Shown here piece after piece: positions 25,938-33,261 of a DNA stretch of 64,000 bases (positions within the stretch are counted from its first letter, which is position 1; every line of letters starts with the position of its first letter). Both the position numbers and the translations under genes were made by a program. The DNA is taken from NCBI RefSeq assembly GCF_036116635.1, contig NZ_CP107995.1, forward strand, positions 2,666,001-2,730,000, written 5' to 3'. The notes under the pieces were generated by a model. The model was not told where the DNA came from and made no database searches. It worked only from the letters and a program-made list of their open reading frames with translations. This stretch comes from Amycolatopsis sp. NBC_00345. GTDB lineage: Bacteria > Actinomycetota > Actinomycetes > Mycobacteriales > Pseudonocardiaceae.

Positions 25938-26823
25938 GGACCCGCTCCTTCAGGCCGAGGATCTCGCGGGCCCGGTCCGGCCCGACGACGGTGGCGCCGA
26001 GGTCCCGGACGATCCCGACGGCGCGCTCGACCAGCTGCCCGTTGGTCGCCTTGACCCCGCGGGCCAGGTACAGGTTGTCCTCCAGGCCGACCCGGACGTG
26101 CCCGCCGAGCAGCACCGACTGCGCGACCCACGGCATCTGGTCCCGGCCGATCGCGAACGACGCCCACTGCGCGCCCTCGGGCAGCATGTTCACCATGGCC
26201 TGCAGCAGCCCGGGGTCGGCGGGCGCGCCGTACGGGATGCCCATGCAGAGCTGGAACAGCGGCGGCGCGTCGATCAGGCCCTCCTCGACCATTTTGGACG
26301 CGAACCACAGGTGCCCGGTGTCGAAGATCTCCAGCTCGGGCTTCACCCCGAGTTCCTGGACGCGCCGGGCGCCGATGCGCAGCATGTCCGGAGTGGACAC
26401 GTAGAGCTGGCTGCCCTCGCCGAAGTTCAGCGAGCCGCAGTCGAGCGTGCAGATGTCGGGCAGCAGCTCCTCGACGTGGGGGAGCCGGTCCAGCGCGCTG
26501 ACCAGGTCGGTGCCGTCGACCGGCTTGAGCGGGTCCTCCTGGTCGAGCACCAGGTCGCCGCCCATGCCGGCGGTCAGGTTGACCACGACGTCCACATCGG
26601 ACTCGCGGACCAGCCGCACCGCCTCCCGGTACAGCGCGACCTCCCGTGAGGGCGCCCCGGTGCCGGGCTCGCGGACGTGGATGTGCACCACCGCCGCGCC
26701 GGCGTTGGCGGCCTCGATCGCGCTGGCGGCGATCTCGGCGGGTGTGACCGGCACGTGCGGGCTCCGGCCGACGGTGTCCCCGGCGCCGGTGAGGGCGCAG
26801 GTGACGATGACCTCGTGGTTCAT
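25930..26823 (-). CDS. cdhC: Beta-keto acid cleavage enzyme (BKACE), 3-dehydrocarnitine type
   Basis: The 297-residue TIM-barrel protein has the BKACE zinc ligands in VVHIHVREP (about 46-54), the DVVVNLTAGMGG strand, CTLDCGSLNFGEG and VRVGLEDNLYLARG near the end. In this family the enzyme joins a beta-keto acid with acetyl-CoA and splits it. With 3-dehydrocarnitine the products are betainyl-CoA and acetoacetate. The dehydrogenase and thioesterase next door fix this substrate better than sequence alone would. The start ATG overlaps the regulator's TGA by one base. Confidence 0.92.
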   Translation of the reverse strand: MNHEVIVTCALTGAGDTVGRSPHVPVTPAEIAASAIEAANAGAAVVHIHVREPGTGAPSREVALYREAVRLVRESDVDVVVNLTAGMGGDLVLDQEDPLKPVDGTDLVSALDRLPHVEELLPDICTLDCGSLNFGEGSQLYVSTPDMLRIGARRVQELGVKPELEIFDTGHLWFASKMVEEGLIDAPPLFQLCMGIPYGAPADPGLLQAMVNMLPEGAQWASFAIGRDQMPWVAQSVLLGGHVRVGLEDNLYLARGVKATNGQLVERAVGIVRDLGATVVGPDRAREILGLKERVHA

Positions 26824-27683
26824 CAGGCTCCCTTGACGATCGACCTTTCGATGAAGTCGTGCAGGTGCGCGCGCATCGTGGCCACGGTGCTGCCGGGCTT
26901 GTGGGTGAGCACCTGGATGCCGAGCCCGTCGATCAGCGCGGTGAGCTGCTCGGTGGCGGCCTCCGGGTCGGTCACGTGGAACGCGTCCTGTTCCTGGCCG
27001 GTGCGGATGGTCATGAGGATGGTCCGGTGCCAGCGGTCGTACGAATCGGTGTACAGCGACCGCAGCGCCGGGTTCAGCGAGACCTCGTTCCACACCTGCA
27101 GCCAGACCGACCATTCGGCGTGCAGCACGCCGTCGGCCGGGAGTTGCAGCTCGACCAGCTTCAGCAGCCGGTCGTGGGCGCCGTCGACGGCGTGCAGCTC
27201 GGCGACCTGCCGGTCGAACGCGAGCTTCACGTTGCGCCGCAACGCTTCGTTGAGTACTTCGGTCTTGCTCGGGAAGTGGTAGTGGATGGTGGCGGTGCTG
27301 GTGCCGCACGCCTTCGCGATGTCCGCGATGCGCACCCGGTGGTAGCCGCGCTCGGCGATCAGCCGCCACGCGGTCTCGAGGATCCGCCGTCTCGGCTCGG
27401 ACTGCCGGTGGTGCCCGGGATCGCTGGCCGGGCGCGCGGCCGGCGCGGGGACCGCGGTGACGGTCTTCGCGTCGTCGCTGCCGTTGAGCAGCCAGTTGAC
27501 CGTGACGCCGCAGTACTCGGCGACGCGGACCAGCTCGTGGGGCGAGAACCGGCGGGTGCCGGTGAGCGCCTTGGACAGTTTCGTCTCGTCGAGCCCGATG
27601 GCGGCGGCGAACTCCCGCTGGGCTCCCGGCATGGACCGGATCAGCTCCCGGACCCGCGCCCGCAGCTGCTCCGTCTCGTCCAT
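26823..27683 (-). CDS. XRE-TetR double-HTH regulator of the carnitine operon
   Basis: The 286-residue protein joins two DNA-binding domains. The N-terminal one (about 5-70) is XRE/Cro-like: PGAQREFAAAIGLDETKLSKALTG, then FSPHELVRVAEYCGVTVNWLLNG. A linker rich in alanine and proline follows. A TetR HTH occupies about 98-145 (RRRILETAWRLIAERGY, IADIAKACGTSTATIHYHF), and a TetR effector domain completes it. It is the first gene of the operon, directly coupled to the BKACE gene, so it probably autoregulates and senses carnitine or a product. A perfect TTGCGAT-A-ATCGCAA palindrome lies 23 bp before its start. Two HTHs in one chain are unusual. Confidence 0.9.
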   Translation of the reverse strand: MDETEQLRARVRELIRSMPGAQREFAAAIGLDETKLSKALTGTRRFSPHELVRVAEYCGVTVNWLLNGSDDAKTVTAVPAPAARPASDPGHHRQSEPRRRILETAWRLIAERGYHRVRIADIAKACGTSTATIHYHFPSKTEVLNEALRRNVKLAFDRQVAELHAVDGAHDRLLKLVELQLPADGVLHAEWSVWLQVWNEVSLNPALRSLYTDSYDRWHRTILMTIRTGQEQDAFHVTDPEAATEQLTALIDGLGIQVLTHKPGSTVATMRAHLHDFIERSIVKGA

Positions 27684-27705
27684 GCCGGAAGACGGTAACC
27701 CGGCG

Positions 27706-27720
27706 TTGCGATAATCGCAA
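27706..27720. promoter_or_regulatory. 15-bp palindromic operator of the carnitine operon
   Basis: TTGCGAT and ATCGCAA are exact arms around one A, 22 bp upstream of the regulator start and about 165 bp upstream of the divergent enoyl-CoA hydratase-like start. It is the best symmetrical site in the 200-bp divergent region and the likely target of the XRE-TetR protein. Confidence 0.6.
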
Positions 27721-27883
27721 TACTCACACCGGCGGCCGCGGCTCGGGATAGCAGATCGCTGCTGCGAAAGGGAATTGCGACCGCCTCTTGACTGTCGGGT
27801 CAGTCGGGGGCGAATTGCCACCGGGCCGCGGTACGGCTAGCGTCCCCGCTGTCCGGTCCTCCCGCCGCGCCACCAGGAACACC

Positions 27884-28498
27884 ATGACCGCCGCGTCCCC
27901 CAGCTTTGTCCGCACCGAAGTCTTCGACGGCGTGCTCGTCGCCACCGTCGACCGTCCGGGCGGCAACGCCATGGACCTGCACGTGAGCCGGGCGCTCTTC
28001 GAAGCGCTGATGCGGTTGAGCCAGGATCCCGGGCTGCACGCCGGGGTGGTCACCGGCGCGGGCCGCGAATTCTTCTGCGACGGCTGGGACCTGACCCCCG
28101 GCACGGGCGGGTTCGCCGGGGTGCACGACCTGTTCCGCGTCGGCAAGCCGGTGATCGCCGCCGTCAACGGCCTCGCCCGCGGCGGCGGTTTCGAGCTGGC
28201 GCTGGTGGCCGACCTGATCGTGGCGGCCGACCACGCCGAGTTCGCGCTGCCGGACCCGCCCGCGGGGGTGCCGGGCGAACTCCCGGAAGAGCTGGCCCGC
28301 GAGCTGCGCCGCGGCGACGGCCGGCTGACGGCGGCGGCCGCGGCGCGCTGGGGGCTCGTCCACCGTGTTGTCCCCGCGGGCACGGAACTTTCGGTGGCCC
28401 TGGACCTCGCCCACCAGCTCGCCGCGGCGCCCGGCGCGGCCGCGGTGGTCAAGGAGATCGGCCGTGGCGCGGGGGAGCCCGAGGACGCCACTCAGTAG
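27884..28498 (+). CDS. Short enoyl-CoA hydratase/isomerase-like protein
   Basis: The 204-residue protein is a crotonase relative: VLVATVDRPGGNAMDLHVSR, CDGWDL (oxyanion region), PVIAAVNGLARGGGFELALVADLIVAADHAEFALPD (split, about 86-121). Family members usually have about 260 residues. After FALPD this one jumps to PPAGVPGELPEELARELRRG and loses about 25 residues that normally contain the second catalytic region, and its C-terminal helices are short. It may be inactive or have changed function. ATG 27884 follows AGGAA. Its divergence from the carnitine operon suggests shared control, perhaps as a crotonobetainyl-CoA-like hydratase; this is a weak inference. Confidence 0.82.
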   Translation: MTAASPSFVRTEVFDGVLVATVDRPGGNAMDLHVSRALFEALMRLSQDPGLHAGVVTGAGREFFCDGWDLTPGTGGFAGVHDLFRVGKPVIAAVNGLARGGGFELALVADLIVAADHAEFALPDPPAGVPGELPEELARELRRGDGRLTAAAAARWGLVHRVVPAGTELSVALDLAHQLAAAPGAAAVVKEIGRGAGEPEDATQ

Positions 28499-28509
28499 GT
28501 GACGCCGCG

Positions 28510-30244
28510 GTGACGGCACCCGGCGATGCTCTACCGATGTTCGAACAGCCGAAGGCTGCGCGCGTCACCACGTCGGCCGAGCGCGACCAGCGGGCCGTGG
28601 CCGAGGTCATCGGAAGGCAATCTCCGGAGATCGTGACGGACGTGGTCGCTTCGCCGGGGCATCCGCTGGATGACCGGCTTCGCACCCGTGCCGAAGGAGC
28701 GTTCGGCCACGACTTCAGCCGGGTCCGGGTGCACAGCGACGGGCGGGCCGCGGAGTCCGCCTACCGCGTCGCCGCGTCCGCGTACACCCTTGGTGACCAT
28801 GTGGTGTTCGCCGGCGGCGCCTACCGGCCGGACACGATGGCCGGCCAACGGCTGATCGCGCACGAGCTCACCCACGTCGTGCAGCAACAGGGAGCACGTC
28901 CTGGGGCGATCCCGGCTTTCGGCGCGCCGGAAGGCCACGCGGAGCGGGAGGCGGCAGTGGCGGGCGACCGCGTGGCCGTCGGGTCGCCGGTCACCGTCGC
29001 GCACCGGGGCGGCGCCGTCATCGCCCGTGCCCCGGACCTGGGCGACCTGGCGGGATTGTCGAACGCACAGCTGCAGGACGAGTACCTGTCGGCGCTGTCC
29101 AGGCTCGGCAGTCGGGGAGGCCTCCGGCCCCGAGGCGGCCAGCCTCGCGGGTTACGCCCAGCGGCTGCGTGCGGCGATCGACGTCCGGGGCGGGGCGGTG
29201 GCGCAGCGACCGACGCCCGCGGACCTGTCCCGGCAGGTGCTGAACCAGCGGGGTTTCTCCTCGGCCGCGCCCGGCCGTGGCGCGGAAGCCAACAAGGTGC
29301 CGGAGATCGACCCGGCCGGGGTGGGCAAGCCGCTGGGGCCCGGCTACCAGACCAACGGCGTCGTCACCATCGCCGACCAGCAGGGAAACCAGGTCGCGAC
29401 CGAACTCGGCCAGTACCGGGGCGGTGGCGCGGACCACGCCGAAGGCCAGGCGGCGGTCGCGCTGCGGGCGCGGCTGCCCGCCGGTTCTGTCCCAGGTGGA
29501 CGGATCACGGTGGCGGTGGACCAGGTGCCGTGCCCGAGCTGTCAGGCCCGCCTTCGGGCGCTGGCCGAACATCTGGGCGCGCAGTCGATCGAGGCGTACG
29601 GCCCGGCCCGCGCTTCGCTGACCGGTCCTGGTGACGTCTCGACCAAGACCGCGGCCCGGACGGCGGCCATCGGCACGCCGGAAGGCGGTGCACCGCGGCC
29701 ACCGGTCCGCACAGAACTGTTGTGGGGCAAGACGATCACGCCCGGGCCGGGTCCGGCCGGCTCCGCGCCACCCGTGGCCGGGACGCCACCGGCCACCGTG
29801 CCGAAGCCGGCCGCCGAGCCCGTCGGCCCGGTGCGCCCGGAACCGGCCGCACCGTCCGGCGGCACCGTGCCCGAGGTGGTCCGGCTGCCCAAGACGGCCG
29901 GGGCCGCCAAAGGGACGGAGCCCGCCGGCGGCCTGCGGGAGGGCGTGGAGGGGATCGCGGGGAAGGCCTTCGAGTTCGTGGCCGTCCTCGACGTCATCAT
30001 GATGGTGCACAAGGGGGCGCTGGAGACCCCGGTGGGCACCATGGTGATCGACCCTCGCAAGTACTTCAGGTACCGGCTGAAACGGGACCTCAAGATCGAC
30101 GTCGACCAGCTGGAGGGAAAGGTCATCGAGGAGAACGGCGAGAAGTTCATCGTGGTCGGCGGGATGCCCTACCCCTATGACGAGGTCACGCACCAAGCCA
30201 AGTCGTGGGAGACCTATCAGGAGCCGGTCAAGCCGCGCTCCTGA
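28510..30244 (+). pseudogene. DUF4157 (eCIS-core) protein with deaminase-fold C-terminus, interrupted by a frameshift
   Basis: The frame from 28510 (GTG; ATG 28537 is an alternative) encodes a clear DUF4157 domain: HPLDDRLRTRAEGAFGHDF, VRVHSDGRAAESAY and the metallopeptidase-like RLIAHELTHVVQQQG (about residues 116-130). At about 29085-29112, near ALSRLGS, the sense moves one base forward. Downstream sense continues in the next frame (VGEASGPEAASLAGYAQRLR) to a stop at 30244, while the first frame runs into arginine-rich nonsense ending at 29634. Restored, the protein would have about 578 residues. DUF4157 proteins are associated with extracellular contractile injection systems and carry toxic C-termini. 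The break could be a mutation, a sequencing error or programmed slippage. No injection-system genes are in the window. Confidence 0.8.
29102..30244 (+). CDS. C-terminal fragment of the DUF4157 protein: deaminase-like domain, Pro-rich linker, unknown end domain
   Basis: About 380 residues follow the frameshift. The central part (29279-29620) looks like a cytidine-deaminase-fold domain: KVPEIDPAGVGKPLGPGYQ, then HAE at 29435-29443 and PCPSC at 29528-29542, 31 residues apart, the spacing and order of the zinc motif H-A-E...P-C-x-x-C. A linker rich in proline (29740-29870) leads to a last domain of about 115 residues (FEFVAVLDVIMMVHKGALE, YFRYRLKRDLKIDVDQLEGK) that I do not recognise. If whole, it would be a deaminase toxin or effector acting on nucleic acid or nucleotides. 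No immunity gene is evident downstream. No clear start codon belongs to this fragment, so it is probably not made alone. Confidence 0.6.
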   Translation, partial: GSAVGEASGPEAASLAGYAQRLRAAIDVRGGAVAQRPTPADLSRQVLNQRGFSSAAPGRGAEANKVPEIDPAGVGKPLGPGYQTNGVVTIADQQGNQVATELGQYRGGGADHAEGQAAVALRARLPAGSVPGGRITVAVDQVPCPSCQARLRALAEHLGAQSIEAYGPARASLTGPGDVSTKTAARTAAIGTPEGGAPRPPVRTELLWGKTITPGPGPAGSAPPVAGTPPATVPKPAAEPVGPVRPEPAAPSGGTVPEVVRLPKTAGAAKGTEPAGGLREGVEGIAGKAFEFVAVLDVIMMVHKGALETPVGTMVIDPRKYFRYRLKRDLKIDVDQLEGKVIEENGEKFIVVGGMPYPYDEVTHQAKSWETYQEPVKPRS

Positions 30245-30254
30245 GGCCCGCGGC

Positions 30255-31052
30255 TCAGCGTTCGACGACCGTGAACCGCCGCAGCTCCAGCGCCGGGTTC
30301 TTCGCCCGCACCTCGGCGATCCGGGCCGCCGTCACCTCGGCGACCGCGGTCCCCGTCTGCTCGCCCAGCGAGGCGACCACCACGCCCATCGGGTCGACGA
30401 CCAAACTGGTGCCGGACCCGGTGGGCGCGGCCTGGCCCGCGGCGGCGACGTAGACGGTGTTCTCGATCGCGCGCGCCCGCACCAGCGTGCTCCAGTGGTA
30501 CTCCTTCAGCGGCCCCGGCACCCACTCCGCGGGCAGCAGCACCACCTGCGCGCCCGCGTCCGCGAGCCGCCGCGTCACCTCCGGGAAACGCAGGTCGTAA
30601 CAGGTCTGCAGGCCGAAGGTGAGGCCGTCGACCTCGAACGTCTCCGGCGCGGTGATGTCCCCGGCCTTGACCACGTCGGACTCGCGGAAGCCGAACGCGT
30701 CGTAGAGGTGGATCTTGCGGTACAGCGCGGTTATCGCGCCGTCCGGACCGGCCGCGACGAGTGTGTTCGAGATCCGCGAGCCGCCCGGTAAAGCCTCGTT
30801 CATCCCGGCGACGACGGCGACGCCGCGGTCCTTGGCGAGGTCGCGCAGCCCGGTGACGAAGGCGCCGTCGAGGTCCTCGGCGGAGGCGACGAACCGCTCG
30901 TCCATCGCGGGCACGGTGAACATGGTGTACTCGGGCAGCAGCACCAGCCGGGCACCGCGGCCCGCGGCCTCGTCGACCAGCCGGGCCACCGCGGCGAGGT
31001 TGGCGGGCTTGTCGTCGGTCGGGGTGAACTGCGCGACGGCCACGTGGACCAT
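30255..31052 (-). CDS. Carbon-nitrogen hydrolase (nitrilase superfamily)
   Basis: The 265-residue protein has the full Glu-Lys-Cys triad in family context: LVLLPEYTMF (about 43), LYRKIHLYDAFG (about 112) and GLQTCYDLRFPE (about 147). It resembles omega-amidase/deaminated-glutathione-amidase-type enzymes that hydrolyse amides or N-carbamoyl compounds; the exact substrate is not visible. ATG 31052 begins the fold directly (MVHVAVAQFTPTDD). It is divergent from a GntR regulator with a perfect CCGTGTATACACGG palindrome between them, implying control by that protein. Confidence 0.92.
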   Translation of the reverse strand: MVHVAVAQFTPTDDKPANLAAVARLVDEAAGRGARLVLLPEYTMFTVPAMDERFVASAEDLDGAFVTGLRDLAKDRGVAVVAGMNEALPGGSRISNTLVAAGPDGAITALYRKIHLYDAFGFRESDVVKAGDITAPETFEVDGLTFGLQTCYDLRFPEVTRRLADAGAQVVLLPAEWVPGPLKEYHWSTLVRARAIENTVYVAAAGQAAPTGSGTSLVVDPMGVVVASLGEQTGTAVAEVTAARIAEVRAKNPALELRRFTVVER

Positions 31053-31110
31053 GGGGGAGTGTCCTTTCCGGATCGGGCAGGCGTTCAGTGACCGCCAATA
31101 TCTGTGTGCA

Positions 31111-31124
31111 CCGTGTATACACGG
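31111..31124. promoter_or_regulatory. GntR-type operator
   Basis: CCGTGTATACACGG is a perfect 14-bp palindrome in the 141-bp gap between the divergent nitrilase-like and GntR genes. TGTATACA cores are typical of FadR-branch GntR sites. Confidence 0.65.
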
Positions 31125-31193
31125 CGGATATCGCCCGGTCCAGGGGTGTAGGCTCGCCACGCGCCGACGCGGGCGCCGGACGAGGGGAGAGGC

Positions 31194-31868
31194 ATGACCA
31201 CCACCGCACCGGGCACGGTCCCGGTCGAGGGCGGCGGACCGGCTCGGGATCGGGTGTACGCCTGGCTGCGCGACGGGATCATCTCCGGCGCGCTGGAAGG
31301 CGGCCGCTTCCTCGACGAGCTGTGGGTCTCCGGGGTGGTCGGCGTGTCCAGGACACCGGTGCGCGAGGCGTTCCACCGCCTGGAGGCCGAGCGGTTCATC
31401 AGCCTGCTGCCGCGCAAGGGCGCGCAGGTCCGCACGGTCACCGCGCGCGAGCTGGAAGAGGTCTACCAGAGCCGCCGGCTGATCGAGGGCCACGCGCTCG
31501 GCGAGGTCTGCGCCGCCCGGACGGGCGCGCCGGCCGAGATGGCCGGGCTGATCGAGGAGATGGACCGGGCCGGGAAGGACCGCGACTGGTTCGCCGTCTC
31601 GGGCCTGGACCGCCAGTTCCACCGCGCGATCGTCAACGCCGCGGGCAACACCGTGCTCACCGAGCTGTACGACACGCTGCGCTCACGCCAGCAGCGCGTC
31701 GCCGTCCGCGCGCTGGAGGCCCGGCCGGAGCGGCTGTCGATCATCGACGCCGAACACCGGCAGCTGGTCGCCGCGATCGACGGGCACGAGGAGGCCGCGG
31801 CGCGGCGCCTGCTGAACGAGCACCTGCGCCCGGTGCCCGAGGTGGTCTCCGCGCTCGAGCGCGCCTGA
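31194..31868 (+). CDS. GntR-family regulator (FadR/FCD subfamily)
   Basis: The 224-residue protein has a GntR winged HTH (RVYAWLRDGIISGALEGGRF, then VVGVSRTPVREAFHRLEAE) and an all-helical FCD effector domain with the metal-binding type residues in LDRQFHRAIVNAAGN and DAEHRQLVAAI. FCD members sense small organic acids. It most likely regulates the divergent nitrilase-like gene through the palindrome at 31111-31124. ATG 31194 is preceded by GAGGGGAGAGGC. Confidence 0.92.
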   Translation: MTTTAPGTVPVEGGGPARDRVYAWLRDGIISGALEGGRFLDELWVSGVVGVSRTPVREAFHRLEAERFISLLPRKGAQVRTVTARELEEVYQSRRLIEGHALGEVCAARTGAPAEMAGLIEEMDRAGKDRDWFAVSGLDRQFHRAIVNAAGNTVLTELYDTLRSRQQRVAVRALEARPERLSIIDAEHRQLVAAIDGHEEAAARRLLNEHLRPVPEVVSALERA

Positions 31869-31938
31869 AGCCGGGGGGAATCCGGTCCCGCGGTGCGGGA
31901 CGGCGGCGTGCGGCCGGGCCGGATGATAGGAATGGCCG

Positions 31939-33261
31939 GTGACCGAACCGAACCTGATCGACGCCGCCGCGGACGAGTCCGTCACGCTCACCAGCGAGCT
32001 CATCCGCATCGACACCACCAACACCGGCGACCCCGAAACCCTCGTGGGCGAGCGCGCCGCGGCCGAGTACGTCGCGGAGAAGCTGACCGACGCCGGCTAC
32101 GAGATCACCTACGTCGAGTCCGGTGGGAAGAACCGGCACAACGTCGTGGTCCGGCTGCCCGGCGCCGACCCCTCGCGCGGCGCGCTGCTGATCCACGGCC
32201 ACCTCGACGTGGTCCCGGCGGACCCGTCCGAGTGGTCCGTGCACCCGTTCTCCGGGGCGGTGCAGGACGGCTACGTCTGGGGCCGCGGCGCCGTGGACAT
32301 GAAGGACATGGTCGGCATGACGCTGGCCCTGGCCCGGCACTACAAGATCAACGGCATCGTGCCGCCGCGCGACCTGGTGTTCGCCTTCGTCGCCGACGAG
32401 GAGGCCGGCGGCAAGTTCGGCGCGCAGTGGCTGGTGGAGAACCGGCCGGAGCTGTTCGAGGGCGTCACCGAGGCGATCAGCGAGGTCGGCGGCTTCTCGA
32501 TCACGCTGAAGGACAACGTCCGCGCGTACGTGATCGAGACGGCCGAGAAGGGCATCCGCTGGATGAAGCTGCGCGTGCGCGGCACCGCGGGCCACGGCTC
32601 GATGATCCACCGGGACAACGCCGTCACCAAGCTCGCCGAGGCGGTCGCGAGGCTCGGCCAGCACCAGTTCCCGTTGGTGCTGACCGATTCCGTGCGCGAG
32701 TTCCTGGCCGGCGTCACCGAGATCACCGGCTGGGACTTCCCCGAGGACGACATCGAGGGCTCGGTCGCCAAGCTGGGCAACATCTCCCGGATGATCGGCG
32801 CGACCCTGCGCGACACCGCGAACCCGACCATGCTCACCGCCGGCTACAAGTCGAACGTCATCCCGTCGGTCGCCGAGGCCGCGGTGGACTGCCGCATCCT
32901 GCCCGGCCGCATCGACGCGTTCGACCGCGAGCTCGACGAGCTGCTCGGCCCGGACATCGAGAAGGAGTGGATGGAGCTGTCGCCGGTCGAGACCACGTTC
33001 GACGGCGCGCTGGTCGACGCGATGACGGCGTCGGTGATCGCCGAGGACCCGGGCGCCCGGGTCCTGCCGTACATGCTCTCCGGCGGCACGGACGCGAAGT
33101 CGTTCCAGCAGCTGGGCATCCGCAACTTCGGCTTCGCGCCGCTGAAGCTGCCCGCCGACCTGGACTTCTCCGGGCTCTTCCACGGCGTCGACGAGCGGGT
33201 GCCGGTCGAGGCGCTCAAGTTCGGCACCCGCGTGCTGGACCGGTTCCTGCGCTCCTCCTGA
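31939..33261 (+). CDS. M20-family metallopeptidase (ArgE/DapE/dipeptidase type)
   Basis: The 440-residue protein carries the M20 zinc-binding residues in order: LLIHGHLDVVPAD (about 76-88), GRGAVDMKDMVGM, FVADEEAGGKFGA, a late SGGTDAKSF and LFHGVDERVP with the last histidine. The dimerisation domain lies between. Such enzymes remove acyl or amino acid groups from amides or dipeptides in the cytoplasm. GTG 31939 lacks a Shine-Dalgarno sequence but has a TAGGAA box six bases upstream, suggesting a leaderless mRNA. Its stop overlaps the next start by one base. Confidence 0.93.
   Translation: MTEPNLIDAAADESVTLTSELIRIDTTNTGDPETLVGERAAAEYVAEKLTDAGYEITYVESGGKNRHNVVVRLPGADPSRGALLIHGHLDVVPADPSEWSVHPFSGAVQDGYVWGRGAVDMKDMVGMTLALARHYKINGIVPPRDLVFAFVADEEAGGKFGAQWLVENRPELFEGVTEAISEVGGFSITLKDNVRAYVIETAEKGIRWMKLRVRGTAGHGSMIHRDNAVTKLAEAVARLGQHQFPLVLTDSVREFLAGVTEITGWDFPEDDIEGSVAKLGNISRMIGATLRDTANPTMLTAGYKSNVIPSVAEAAVDCRILPGRIDAFDRELDELLGPDIEKEWMELSPVETTFDGALVDAMTASVIAEDPGARVLPYMLSGGTDAKSFQQLGIRNFGFAPLKLPADLDFSGLFHGVDERVPVEALKFGTRVLDRFLRSS

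Noticed and set aside
31741..33183. Minus-strand frame opposite the M20 peptidase
   Set aside because: Typical His/Arg/Gly-rich shadow; M20 metal ligands are all in the plus-strand frame.
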